Assembly: GCA_903932145.1 (NCBI GenBank)
Contig: CAIZFE010000101.1
Location: forward strand, 62,001-126,000
Direction: 5' to 3'
DNA from: an uncultured Rhodopila sp.
GTDB lineage: Bacteria > Pseudomonadota > Alphaproteobacteria > Acetobacterales > Acetobacteraceae
Length of the DNA: 64,000 bases
In this document: positions 1 through 8,254 of the stretch, piece after piece
How positions within the stretch are numbered: the stretch's first letter is position 1
How the letters are laid out: the number at the start of each line of letters is the position of its first letter
Notes under the pieces: generated by a model
What the model was told of the DNA's origin: nothing
Databases searched by the model: none
What the model saw: the letters and a program-made list of their open reading frames with translations, nothing else
Position numbers and translations under genes: made by a program

Positions 1-11
1 GGACCCAGCAG

Positions 12-1157
12 GTGAACGCCTTCACGTTTCCGCCGCCCCCGCCCTCCCCAGAAGCCGAGGCCCTGCGCCTGGAGGTGCGCCATTTCCTGCGCGTCGAACT
101 GGCCGACCGGAAATCGGTCGAGAAAGCCGAGTCCTGGACCGGGATGGACGCGGACTTCTCCCGGACAATGGGCCAGCGCGGCTGGATCGGTATGACGTGG
201 CCGAAGCAGCATGGCGGCCACGAACGGTCGTCTCTCGACCGCTATGTGGTGCAGGAGGAAATGCTCGCGGCTGGCGCGCCCGTCGCGCTGCATTGGATCG
301 CCGACCGGCAGTCGGGTCCGTTGATCCTGCGCGTCGGCACGGACGAGCAAAAGAAAATCCTGCCCCGTATCGCCGCCGGTGAGGCGTTCTTCTGCATCGG
401 TATGAGCGAGCCGGACGTCGGCTCCGATCTGGCATCGGTGCGCACCCGGGCGGCAAAGGTCCAGGGCGGCTACGTCGTCAACGGCACCAAGGTGTGGACC
501 AGCTTCGCGCACAAGTCGCACTACATGATCCTGTTCTGCCGCACCGGCGCCGCGGAAGAACGCCACGGCGGCGTCAGCCAGTTCCTGGTCGATCTGCACG
601 CCACCCCCGGCCTGACGATCCGCCCGATCATCGCCATGACGGGCGAGCATCACTTCAACGAAGTCGTCTTCGAGGACGCCTTCCTCCCCGAAGGATCGTT
701 GCTCGGGCGCGAAGGCGATGGCTGGAACCAGGTCACCAGCGAACTGGCGTTCGAACGCAGCGGGCCGGAACGGTTCCTGTCGTCTTTCGTGCTGTTCACC
801 GAGCTTGTTCGCGCGCTGGGTCCCGATCCGTCCGATGCCGGTGCCATGGCGATCGGCCGGTTGACGGCGCATATGATCACACTGCGGCGGTTGTCGCGTT
901 CCGTCGCCGGGATGTTGCAAAATGGCGAGAACCCGGCGCTGCAAGCGGCCTTGGTGAAGGACCTCGGTGCGTTGGTGGAGCAGGAGATCCCCGAGATCGC
1001 CCGCCAGTTGGTGGACCAGGAACCGGACGCGAAATCCACGCAGGCGTTCGCCGCGGTGCTGGCGCACACGATGATGCATGCGCCGTCGTTCTCACTGCGC
1101 GGCGGCGCTCGGGAGATATTGCGTGGGATCATCGCGCGGGGGCTTGGGCTGAGATAG
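12..1157 (+). CDS. Acyl-CoA dehydrogenase family protein
   Basis: FAD-dependent acyl-CoA dehydrogenase, 381 residues, which would introduce an alpha,beta double bond into an acyl-CoA and pass electrons to ETF. Visible family signatures are GMSEPDVGSDLAS near residue 130, NGTKVWTSFAH near 157 and the C-terminal GGAREILRGIIARGLGL block, which corresponds to the usual GGT-x-EI-x-R-x-IA end. The N-terminus starts with a GTG codon and a Pro-rich stretch before the usual R-x-FL helix, so it looks complete. The substrate cannot be read from the sequence. A crotonase follows 82 bp downstream on the same strand, so the two may act successively on one acyl-CoA. Confidence 0.9.
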   Translation: MNAFTFPPPPPSPEAEALRLEVRHFLRVELADRKSVEKAESWTGMDADFSRTMGQRGWIGMTWPKQHGGHERSSLDRYVVQEEMLAAGAPVALHWIADRQSGPLILRVGTDEQKKILPRIAAGEAFFCIGMSEPDVGSDLASVRTRAAKVQGGYVVNGTKVWTSFAHKSHYMILFCRTGAAEERHGGVSQFLVDLHATPGLTIRPIIAMTGEHHFNEVVFEDAFLPEGSLLGREGDGWNQVTSELAFERSGPERFLSSFVLFTELVRALGPDPSDAGAMAIGRLTAHMITLRRLSRSVAGMLQNGENPALQAALVKDLGALVEQEIPEIARQLVDQEPDAKSTQAFAAVLAHTMMHAPSFSLRGGAREILRGIIARGLGLR

Positions 1158-1239
1158 GCGACAAAACCGGATATCGCGCCATGACGGATCGACGCATCGC
1201 CAATCGCTTTAACCCTGAGATATAAAAAGGAAACACAGG

Positions 1240-2040
1240 ATGTCCGACAAAGTCCTCTACGAACAAGACGGCCAGATCGTTACGATTACTCTGAACGATC
1301 CGGCGATGCGCAATCCAATCTCGGAACGTGAAACGGTCGATGGCATCGTCGCCGCGCTCGAACGCCTGAACCAGGACAAGACGGCGCGCGTCGCCATCCT
1401 GACCGGCTCCGGCACCGCGTTCAGTTCCGGTGGTGACTTAAGGGCCATGCAGAAGGCGTTCGACCAGCGCGCTGAACAGCCCGCCCTGACCACGCAGTAT
1501 TACAAATTCGGCATCCAGCGCATTCCGCTGGCGTTCGAGAAACTGGATGTGCCGATCATCGCCGCGGTGAATGGCGCGGCGATCGGGGCGGGCCTCGATC
1601 TGGCCTGCATGTGCGATATGCGCATCGCATCGGAAAGCGCCCGCTTCGCCGAGAGTTTCGTCAAAGTCGGCATCGTGCCGGGTGATGGCGGGGCGTGGCT
1701 GCTGCCCAGGGTCGTTGGCTACTCGAAAGCCTGCGAAATGGCGTTCACCGGTGACATGCTGAATGCGCAAGAGGCTTTGGCCGCCGGCCTCGTGTCCCGC
1801 GTCGTTCCCGACGCCGAACTGCTTGACGCCGCGAAAGCGCTCGCTGCTCGGATTGCCGTCAATCCTCCCTATGCGGTTCGGATGGCCAAGCGATTGCTGA
1901 TCGAGGGACGCCACAGCCGGTTGGATACATTGTTGGAACTGTCCGCCAGTTTGCAGGCGCTGGCGCACGCGACGGCGGATCATCGGGAGGCGGTGAACGC
2001 GTTCCTGGAAAAGCGGAAGCCTGATTTTAAGGGGAACTGA
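1240..2040 (+). CDS. Enoyl-CoA hydratase/isomerase (crotonase) family protein
   Basis: Crotonase-fold protein of 266 residues. The CoA-binding and oxyanion-hole segments are clear: SSGGDL near residue 65 and AAVNGAAIGAGLDLACMCDMRIAS near 108-131. The two glutamates of classical hydratases (GCELA and GQPE contexts) appear as Asp in GLDLA and Phe in AESFVKVG, so hydratase chemistry should not be assumed; isomerase-like or other crotonase activity is possible. A purine-rich Shine-Dalgarno (aaaaggaaa) precedes the ATG. It follows the acyl-CoA dehydrogenase and probably shares its transcript. Confidence 0.88.
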   Translation: MSDKVLYEQDGQIVTITLNDPAMRNPISERETVDGIVAALERLNQDKTARVAILTGSGTAFSSGGDLRAMQKAFDQRAEQPALTTQYYKFGIQRIPLAFEKLDVPIIAAVNGAAIGAGLDLACMCDMRIASESARFAESFVKVGIVPGDGGAWLLPRVVGYSKACEMAFTGDMLNAQEALAAGLVSRVVPDAELLDAAKALAARIAVNPPYAVRMAKRLLIEGRHSRLDTLLELSASLQALAHATADHREAVNAFLEKRKPDFKGN

Positions 2041-2085
2041 TATCAGCGGGCGTTTGACACGGCCGCACGCCGACCGTCCCTGCAT

Positions 2086-2173
2086 CGTCATGGTGCGGGA
2101 ACGAAGGCGCGGCATCCACGTCTTGGTTTACACCAATAAAGGACGTGGATGCCGACCTTCGTCGGCATGACGA
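2086..2173. repeat. Large palindromic repeat element, CATCCACG subtype
   Basis: Intergenic inverted repeat between the convergent crotonase and lipocalin-like genes. The left arm starts CGTCATG and carries GGCATCCACGTC; the right arm carries GACGTGGATGCC and ends CATGACGA. The arms are about 35 nt and pair with a few small bulges around a loop of roughly 15 nt. The layout and core match the copy at 38755-38840. It could also act as a bidirectional transcription stop for the two flanking genes. Confidence 0.8.
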
Positions 2174-2196
2174 GGTGAGGCTGGCCGCACGCAGGA

Positions 2197-2589
2197 TCAG
2201 ATGTCGGCGATCTTCTCCCAGTATAACTCCCGCTGTTCCACCGGCCCCTGATAGGTCCGAGCGGGTGGTCGCAACACCATCAGCGAGCCCTCGAAGCGTA
2301 CATCTCGCACCTGATCCGACCCGATCCGAGCCGGGTCGGAGGCGGCATCCACCCTGGTAATCAACTGTGTCCCGTCGAAGGTGTAGTTGCCGCAGTAACT
2401 GTTATATTCCCGCGTCCCACCTTCGGGAATGTCACGCCGCCCATCGCACAGTACCGCCATCATCCGGCCGTCCGCGCCCAGAACGACACGCCCCATACCG
2501 TGACCACCATACGGCACGGGCAGTTCCCGCCCGTCGCCGTCGCGCGAAACCGCCCGCACCAACCGCCATGTGCCTGTTACCGTAACCAT
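2197..2589 (-). CDS. Lipocalin-like domain protein
   Basis: Small soluble protein of 130 residues resembling lipocalin-like domain proteins (PF13924 type). It opens with TGTWRLV, has a GRMMAVLCD strand in the middle (roughly residues 42-50), a YCGNYTFDG segment near 68 and a C-terminal ELYWEK-type strand. Such proteins are often encoded beside acyl-CoA or aromatic catabolic genes, but their ligands are mostly unknown. The start codon lies 3 bp after the stop of the upstream CoA transferase, so the two are almost certainly co-transcribed. No signal peptide is seen. The function is unassigned. Confidence 0.7.
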   Translation of the reverse strand: MVTVTGTWRLVRAVSRDGDGRELPVPYGGHGMGRVVLGADGRMMAVLCDGRRDIPEGGTREYNSYCGNYTFDGTQLITRVDAASDPARIGSDQVRDVRFEGSLMVLRPPARTYQGPVEQRELYWEKIADI

Positions 2590-2592
2590 TGC

Positions 2593-3795
2593 TCAATCCC
2601 CGCCCGCGACGATTTTCTGGTCGAACAGCGTCTCGATCTCGGTCGCCGAATATCCGTGTTCGGCCAACACATCCCGCGTGTTCTCGCCCAGCGCCGGAGC
2701 ATGCGCCCGCTTCGTTCCGCTTTCGAACGCCGGCAGCCCGGGAATGTTCGGCATTGGCACCAGCTCCGGAAGGCCCGGTTGCGCCAGCCAGGACATGATG
2801 CCGGAGGCGGTCACCTGCTCTTCCCGCAGGAACTCCTCGTAGCTGTTGACGCGGCCATTCATGATCCCCCTGGCCGTCAACCGCTCCGACAACCAGTCCT
2901 TTGTCCTGGCGGCCAGAACAGGGCGCAGCAGCGTGTAAAGTTCGTCCAGGTTGGCGGCACGCGCCGGGTGAGTCGAAAACCGGGGATCGTCCAGCCATTG
3001 AGTCTGTTCGATCGCGTCACAGAATGGCCGCCAATCCGACGGCCGCACCATGGTGATGTTGATTTGCCCGTCGGCCGTGTTGAACACCCCGTTCGGCATG
3101 CTGGTGCGCTGGGTGGTGCCGCGTTCCAGATAATTCGCGATCATCCGGATCACCGACAGCATCGCGCCGCCCTGCATCAGGCTGAGTTCGATGAACCGCC
3201 CCTGCTTCACGGTCTGCTCGCGCCGCACATACAGTGACGTGGAGATGGCCTGAAAACCGAGCAGACCGGAGAACATGTCGATCAGCGAGATGGCGATACG
3301 GTGCGGGTGTTGGTCGTGCTCACCCTTGTTCTCGGTCACGATGCCGATGAACGCCTGCAACACCGGGTCCATCGCGGGACGCGCCGCCAGCGGACCGGTC
3401 TGGCCGAAACCGGAGATCGAATAGTAGATGATCCCCGGCTCTTTCGCGCTGACCGCGTCATAACCAAAACCGTATTTCTGGATGGTGCCGGGGCGGAAAC
3501 CCTCCATGAACACGTCCGCGCCACCGACCAGCCGCCAGAGGATTTCCTTGCCCGCCTCCGTCTTCAGGTCCAGCGCCAGGCTGCGTTTGCCCATCGTGCC
3601 GTAGATCGAGAAGGCGGAGTGATCGCCGTAGGTGCGGCCCAGGATACGCGACCAATCGCCGCCGTTATGCGGGGTTTCCACCTTGATGACATCCGCGCCG
3701 TGTTGGGCGAGCATCATGGCGCAGGACGGGCCTGCGACCCCTCCCGTGAGATCGATCACCTTCATCCCGGCGAAGGCAGCGTCGTAGCTCATCAT
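2593..3795 (-). CDS. CaiB/BaiF family (class III) CoA transferase
   Basis: Class III CoA transferase of 400 residues, expected to move CoA between carboxylic acids. The N-terminal DLTGGVAGPSCAMMLAQHGADVIKVE block is the family hallmark. The segment SLIDMFSGLLGFQAI near residue 170 holds the conserved aspartate that forms the acyl-anhydride intermediate. The C-terminus carries PNIPGLPAF-type residues and the GENTRDVL motif. It sits between a GntR regulator (61 bp upstream) and the lipocalin-like gene, an apparent three-gene unit. The acid activated is unknown; the divergent PdxA-like dehydrogenase and MFS carrier suggest an imported hydroxy or carboxylic acid. Confidence 0.9.
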   Translation of the reverse strand: MMSYDAAFAGMKVIDLTGGVAGPSCAMMLAQHGADVIKVETPHNGGDWSRILGRTYGDHSAFSIYGTMGKRSLALDLKTEAGKEILWRLVGGADVFMEGFRPGTIQKYGFGYDAVSAKEPGIIYYSISGFGQTGPLAARPAMDPVLQAFIGIVTENKGEHDQHPHRIAISLIDMFSGLLGFQAISTSLYVRREQTVKQGRFIELSLMQGGAMLSVIRMIANYLERGTTQRTSMPNGVFNTADGQINITMVRPSDWRPFCDAIEQTQWLDDPRFSTHPARAANLDELYTLLRPVLAARTKDWLSERLTARGIMNGRVNSYEEFLREEQVTASGIMSWLAQPGLPELVPMPNIPGLPAFESGTKRAHAPALGENTRDVLAEHGYSATEIETLFDQKIVAGGD

Positions 3796-3856
3796 TTCCC
3801 CCGTTACTATTGAGCGGATGATAACGGGGTATTCGCGTAAATGGCCAGAGCGACGC

Positions 3857-4537
3857 CTACAGCGTGTCGCAAACGCGGTCCCAGGTCCGCTCCAGATGGG
3901 CTGTCAGGACGGCCGCAAGACGATCTTTGTCACGCGCTTCCAGCGCGATGATCATGTCTTCATGTTCCGCCACCGCACCGGCCCATTTCGACGGCCCCTC
4001 GTTGCCGAGGAAGCGAATCCGTTTCAGACGCGACTGAATCGCCTCATGCTGGGCGGCCAGGAATGCATTGCCCGACAGCCGGGCGATACCGGTGTGAATG
4101 GCCTGATTGCACTTGTAATACTCCAGCCGATTGCGGCTGGCGTAGAACGCCATCATCGCATTGTGCAGCACGCGTAATTCGGCAATCTGGCCGGCCGAGG
4201 CCGCAAGGCATGCCAACCGCCCGGCCATGACTTCCAGACCGGTCAGAACCTGAAGCATCTCCCGCACGTCATTCGGGGTCATTGCCTTCACGACGGCGCC
4301 TCGGCCGGGGACGAGTTCGATCAGTCCCTCGCTGGCAACGAATTTGATCGCCTCTCGCAATGGCGTCCGCGACACGCCGAGGCTGGTACCGAGTGGCCCT
4401 TCGTTGATGCGTGAACCGGGGGCCAGGCGGCCCTCGATGATCATGTCGCGCAAACGCTCCACCAACTCGCCGTGAAGTGTGTGCCGGCTGATCGGCACGA
4501 TGGCCGGCTGGTCTGGCGTTTCTACCCTGACGTCCAC
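3857..4537 (-). CDS. GntR family regulator, FCD (FadR-like) subfamily
   Basis: Transcription regulator of 226 residues. The N-terminal winged helix has GELVERLRDMIIEGRLAPGS followed by LGVSRTPLREAIKFVASEGL, and the C-terminal all-alpha FCD ligand domain includes the metal-ligand type segments NQAIHTGIARLSGN and HEDMIIALEARD. The GTG at 4537 is chosen because GGGGAGG lies 5 nt before it and the resulting length is typical; the frame stays open upstream but would run into the divergent gene. It heads a CoA transferase/lipocalin unit and faces the PdxA-like gene, so it probably controls both units in response to a pathway acid. Confidence 0.9.
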   Translation of the reverse strand: MDVRVETPDQPAIVPISRHTLHGELVERLRDMIIEGRLAPGSRINEGPLGTSLGVSRTPLREAIKFVASEGLIELVPGRGAVVKAMTPNDVREMLQVLTGLEVMAGRLACLAASAGQIAELRVLHNAMMAFYASRNRLEYYKCNQAIHTGIARLSGNAFLAAQHEAIQSRLKRIRFLGNEGPSKWAGAVAEHEDMIIALEARDKDRLAAVLTAHLERTWDRVCDTL

Positions 4538-4682
4538 ATTGCCTCCCCAAGACGCCCGAAAGCGACGAGGCCAATGTAACATGAACCGGCGATCCGGCAA
4601 ATTGGCGCATTCTGCATACAGGGCACTTGTCTTCAATTCTGAGTTTGCTAGGCTGGCGATAACAAAGTCTGGAGGGGACCCG
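4538..4682. promoter_or_regulatory. Divergent promoter/operator region (GntR versus pdxA-like)
   Basis: This 145-bp gap separates two divergent starts, each with a strong Shine-Dalgarno: GGGGAGG for the regulator and GGAGGGG for the PdxA-like gene. It is the obvious site for shared regulation. The imperfect dyad CTGCATACAG at 4612-4621 is a candidate half of an FCD-regulator site, and TTGTCT at 4627 followed about 18 nt later by a TAGGCT-like hexamer could be a promoter. These site calls are weak, made by eye only. Confidence 0.35.
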
Positions 4683-5690
4683 ATGACCGACGCAGCGAAA
4701 CCACTTTTGGCCCTAGCCATTGGCGACCCCGCGGGGATCGGGCCGGAGTTGGCGGCACAGTTGCTGGCCGATCCGGATGTGCGCGCGGCAGCCGATTATG
4801 TGGTCATCGGCGACGCCCGGGTTTTGCGCCGAGGCGCCGATACTGCGGGCGTGGTGATCGATCTTCCGGTGATCACGTCAGGGGATGCCATTCCACCAGG
4901 GCAGACGGTGCTGCTGGACCTTGGGCATCTCGATCCTGACACGATCGCCGTTGGTGTCGCCGCCAAGGCGGGCGGGGCGTTCGCGCTGGAGAATTTCCGC
5001 ATCGGCCTGCGGCTGGCGGCCGACGGCAAGGTGGCGGGCGTCTGCTTTACGCCGTTCAACAAGGCGGCGATGCGGATGGCACACCCGCCCTATGACGATG
5101 AAATCAGCTTCGTCGCCGGCGTGATCGACGTTCACACACCGGCCAGCGAATTCAACATCCTGGAAGGGCTGTGGAACGCGCGGGTGACCTCCCATGTCCC
5201 CATTTCAGCGGTCGCCGGCATGATCACGCAAGCAGCCGTGCTGCGTGGCATTGTGCTGACATATGAGTCTCTCAGAAATGCGGGGATCGAGCACCCGCGT
5301 ATAGGCGTCGCCGGTCTCAATCCGCACGCCGGTGACGGCGGGAATTTCGGCCATGAGGATGATGGCGAGATCGCACCGGCGGTGGCCGAGGCCAAGGCGC
5401 GCGGGATTGGCGCTGACGGGCCCTATCCGCCGGACACGGTGTTCGTCCGAGCGACCAAGGGTCAGTTCGATGCGGTGCTGACGATGTACCACGACCAGGG
5501 GCAGATCGCGATGAAGCTGATCGGCTTCGACCGTGGCATCACGATGCTGGGCGGCTTTCCGTTCCCGATCTGCACACCCGCGCATGGTTCGGCATACGAC
5601 ATCGCCGGCAAGGGGATTGCCAATCTGGGCGCCAGCAAGGCAGCGGTGCTGCTCGCGGCGCAGATGGCGGGACGGTTTGTAGGACCGTAA
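4683..5690 (+). CDS. PdxA-family dehydrogenase (4-hydroxythreonine-4-phosphate dehydrogenase-like)
   Basis: NAD-dependent dehydrogenase of the PdxA family, 335 residues. Clear motifs are IGDPAGIGPE near residue 14, GLNPHAGDGGNFG near 210, YHDQGQIAMK near 268 and TPAHGSAYDIAGKG near the C-terminus. In true PdxA a GHTE motif supplies the first metal-binding His; here the matching place reads PPYDDEISF (about 136-144). That divergence and the neighbouring CoA transferase, GntR regulator and MFS gene argue for a catabolic relative (as TphB, DenD and PdxA2 are) rather than vitamin B6 synthesis. ATG 4683 is preceded by GGAGGGG. The substrate is unknown. Confidence 0.82.
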   Translation: MTDAAKPLLALAIGDPAGIGPELAAQLLADPDVRAAADYVVIGDARVLRRGADTAGVVIDLPVITSGDAIPPGQTVLLDLGHLDPDTIAVGVAAKAGGAFALENFRIGLRLAADGKVAGVCFTPFNKAAMRMAHPPYDDEISFVAGVIDVHTPASEFNILEGLWNARVTSHVPISAVAGMITQAAVLRGIVLTYESLRNAGIEHPRIGVAGLNPHAGDGGNFGHEDDGEIAPAVAEAKARGIGADGPYPPDTVFVRATKGQFDAVLTMYHDQGQIAMKLIGFDRGITMLGGFPFPICTPAHGSAYDIAGKGIANLGASKAAVLLAAQMAGRFVGP

Positions 5691-5746
5691 AAAAAGGATA
5701 AGCGACGGACGGCGAATCGTTTGCCTTGACGTGGTTTTCCACGCTC

Positions 5747-5777
5747 CGTCATGACCGGGCCAAGCCCGACCGTGACG
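5747..5777. repeat. Short palindrome, truncated member of the CGTCATG family
   Basis: The 31-nt sequence between the PdxA-like gene and the MFS gene starts CGTCATGACCGGGC and ends GCCCGACCGTGACG, so both halves pair around a short AA loop. Its ends match those of the larger palindromic elements in this window, suggesting an internal-deletion derivative. It might also form a weak terminator for the PdxA-like gene. Confidence 0.5.
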
Positions 5778-5892
5778 AAAAGCATAGTCCGACGACTGTT
5801 TTTTTGTCTTTGAGTCGCCTGAATCATCGAAAAAATCTTCGCCCGAACCTGACCGTCAGACGTCCGGGGGCGCAATTGGGAGAAATTCGCCA

Positions 5893-7179
5893 ATGTTCGG
5901 ATACCGGCGCGGCGCCCCGCTAAACACGTTACTGCTGCTCAGCAGCATGTCGTTCCTGTTGTATGTCGATCGGGTCAATCTCTCGACCGCCGCCGGCCCG
6001 ATCATGAAGGAGCTCGGTCTTACCAACACCGAACTTGGCATCGCTTTTTCCGCTTTCGCCTATTCCTATGCGATCTTTCAGGTCATCGGCGGCTGGTTCG
6101 CCGATCGCTTCGGATCACGTCTGACGCTGTTACTGTGCGGAATGATCTGGGTCGTCACGACCATGGCGACCGGCCTCGTCGGCAGCTTTGCCGCCCTCCT
6201 CGCCGTCCGCTTCCTGCTCGGTATTGGCGAGGGCGCGACCCTGCCCGCCGCCGGTCGCGCGATCGCCAACTGGTCACCCGCCGGACGCCGCGGCTTCGCG
6301 CAGGGCATCACCCATTCGGCGTCTCGGCTGGGCAACGCGCTCACCCCACCGATCATGGCGTTCCTGATCCTGACATTCTCCTGGCGGTTCTCGTTTTTCG
6401 CGCTGGGGGCAGTGACGTCAATCTGGGTCGTGGTCTGGTGGCTGTATTTCCGCGATGAGCCCGCCGATCATCCCGGCATCACACCGGAGGCCCTGGCAAC
6501 ATTGCCGCCCTATGTGCGTGATCGCAGCATCCATTCACCGAAAGTGCCTTGGGGTCCGCTGATCCGCCGCATCGCGCCCACGGTGCTGGTGTATTTCTGC
6601 TACGGCTGGACCGGTTGGCTGTTCTTCACATGGCTGCCGACCTTTTTCCTCCACGGCTATAACCTCAACATCAAAAGCACCGCTCTGTTCACCTCAGCCG
6701 TATTCTTCTCGGGCGTCGTCGGCGACACGCTGGGTGGGGTCCTGAGCGACTGGATTCTCCGCCGCACCGGCAACGTCGAAGCCGCCCGGCGGAACGTCAT
6801 CCTGCTGAGCTTCGGCGGCGCGCTGATCTTCCTGCTGCCGGCGGTGTTCATCCACGATCTGACGACGGTCACCGTCTGCCTCAGCATCGCTTTTTTCATG
6901 CTGGAACTGACGATTGGTCCGGTGTGGGCGGTGCCGCTGGATGTGGCGCCGCAATACGCGGGCACCGCCAGCGGCCTGGTCAATGCAGGCGCGGCCGTCG
7001 CCGGCATCATTTCGCCCGTCGTGTTCGGCGTCATCATCGACCAGACCGGCAACTGGACGCTGCCATTCGCGGGATCAATCGCGTTATTGCTCGTCGGTAT
7101 CGTCGCGACCTTCTGGATGAAACCGCAGCACACGGTCGCCAACAGCCTCGCGCGGAAACCGCAGCCGACACTGTCATAA
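5893..7179 (+). CDS. MFS transporter, anion:cation symporter type
   Basis: Integral membrane carrier of 428 residues with the usual twelve hydrophobic segments. The signature between helices 2 and 3, GGWFADRFGSRLTL (about 58-71), and the helix 4-5 region RFLLGIGEGATLPAAGRAIANW identify the anion:cation symporter branch (galactonate, glucarate and phthalate carriers). The R-x-N-L pattern in helix 1 (YVDRVNLSTAAG) also fits. It probably imports the organic acid handled by the PdxA-like dehydrogenase and CoA transferase just upstream. A GGGAGA Shine-Dalgarno precedes ATG 5893. Confidence 0.88.
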   Translation: MFGYRRGAPLNTLLLLSSMSFLLYVDRVNLSTAAGPIMKELGLTNTELGIAFSAFAYSYAIFQVIGGWFADRFGSRLTLLLCGMIWVVTTMATGLVGSFAALLAVRFLLGIGEGATLPAAGRAIANWSPAGRRGFAQGITHSASRLGNALTPPIMAFLILTFSWRFSFFALGAVTSIWVVVWWLYFRDEPADHPGITPEALATLPPYVRDRSIHSPKVPWGPLIRRIAPTVLVYFCYGWTGWLFFTWLPTFFLHGYNLNIKSTALFTSAVFFSGVVGDTLGGVLSDWILRRTGNVEAARRNVILLSFGGALIFLLPAVFIHDLTTVTVCLSIAFFMLELTIGPVWAVPLDVAPQYAGTASGLVNAGAAVAGIISPVVFGVIIDQTGNWTLPFAGSIALLLVGIVATFWMKPQHTVANSLARKPQPTLS

Positions 7180-7202
7180 TCCGAACGAACAGGGGATCAG
7201 AC

Positions 7203-7425
7203 ATGTCACAAGTAATCGCACCCGGGACAGCTCCATTGTCGCCCCGCGCACCACCGTCCGCTGGCAGATTTTCGGCGTCATCTTCATTCTGGTCGTCGTC
7301 AACCTGATCGACCGCATCGCCCTGTCCGTCGCAATGCCCACAATCAGCGCCGAGGTCGGCCTCAGCGCCACGATGCAGGGCATCATCCTCAGCGCCTTCT
7401 TCTGGAGCTGCGCGGCGCTGCTAAC
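7203..7425 (+). pseudogene. Truncated, frameshifted MFS transporter remnant
   Basis: A good Shine-Dalgarno (aggggatc) and ATG at 7203 begin a frame that soon loses sense. From about 7245, a different frame encodes TTVRWQIFGVIFILVVVNLI, then DRIALSVAMPTISAEVGL and MQGIILSAFFWSCAALL, the typical first two helices of an MFS carrier. The match stops near 7425, just before the end of the convergent SGNH gene. So both a frame break and a loss of about ten helices are visible. It follows an intact MFS gene and was probably a tandem paralogue. Confidence 0.7.
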
Positions 7426-7452
7426 CCGGATCGAACCCGACATCCGCCACGA

Positions 7453-8250
7453 TCAATTCTTTCCCGGGTTGGCAGCCGCAGGCTCCGCGGCACCCGCAAC
7501 GACATACCGAGCCAACGCCTGCCCCAGGCAGTCGTTCAACAGGGCGATGATGTTGTCGCGCTGATCCTTGCTGACACGCTCCAGATCCACCTGCCCGTTG
7601 TTGACCCAATCCTGCGTCAGATCGAATCGGGGAAACAGAGTGACCCCGGAGGTATCGGTCATTTGCCGCAGCACCGTTTCGTACGGCCCGAGGTCGGCGT
7701 TGGCGCGCAGGAAGCGGCTGAACTGCGGATCGATCAAGACGACATCAGCCCCTGCTTTCGCCGCCGCCTCTACTCCATCATCCAGGACCGCTCGCAGAGC
7801 GTCGGGGCGAACTCCGTGGACCGCCTCTATCGTGCCGGTCTGCCAAAGAACGACGTCATAATGATGGGCACTCAGTTCTCGCCTGAGGATTGGCAGCATC
7901 GCGTCGGCCGTCAGACCGCGGGCGCCTTTGACCGTTACGTCGAACCGAACCGACGGATGCATGACACGCAAGGCGTCCAGCATGAGATAGGGAAACGAAC
8001 GTTCCGGCGTATGGGACGCCAGCGCCGGACCACCCGCGCCCCCGCCTTCGCCAACCGTCGATCCGGACCCAAGTGCCAGGATGTTCAAAGCATTCTTCGA
8101 GGCCAGGGCGGCAGCGGCATTGGTGAGCGCCGCCGAGGGCGTGATCAGGCCGGGCGGCATCTCGCACGCCGACGGCGTCCCGGCCCGCGACAAGGCGGGC
8201 TGCACAAGGATCATACAAACAAAAACGAAGCTGCGCGGGAGCAAGGACAT
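7453..8250 (-). CDS. Exported SGNH/GDSL-like hydrolase family protein, catalytic His apparently missing
   Basis: Predicted exported protein of 265 residues. ATG 8250 gives a clean signal peptide (MSLLPRSFVFVCMILVQPAL then SRAG). The mature part has an SGNH-like block I, LNILALGSGSTVGEG near residue 55, a YDVVLWQTGT block near 133 and a VVLIDPQFSRF strand. Relatives usually carry a D-x-x-H pair near the end (SPDGLHM type); here the equivalent place after FDLTQDW reads SKDQRDN, so the catalytic His seems absent. It starts 4 bp after an OpgC-like acyltransferase gene and is surely in its operon, so a role in decorating a periplasmic glycan is plausible. Confidence 0.65.
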   Translation of the reverse strand: MSLLPRSFVFVCMILVQPALSRAGTPSACEMPPGLITPSAALTNAAAALASKNALNILALGSGSTVGEGGGAGGPALASHTPERSFPYLMLDALRVMHPSVRFDVTVKGARGLTADAMLPILRRELSAHHYDVVLWQTGTIEAVHGVRPDALRAVLDDGVEAAAKAGADVVLIDPQFSRFLRANADLGPYETVLRQMTDTSGVTLFPRFDLTQDWVNNGQVDLERVSKDQRDNIIALLNDCLGQALARYVVAGAAEPAAANPGKN

Positions 8251-8254
8251 AGGC

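Noticed and set aside
4538-4720. Longer start for the GntR gene
   Set aside because: It would overlap the divergent PdxA-like gene; GTG 4537 has a good Shine-Dalgarno and gives the normal FCD length.
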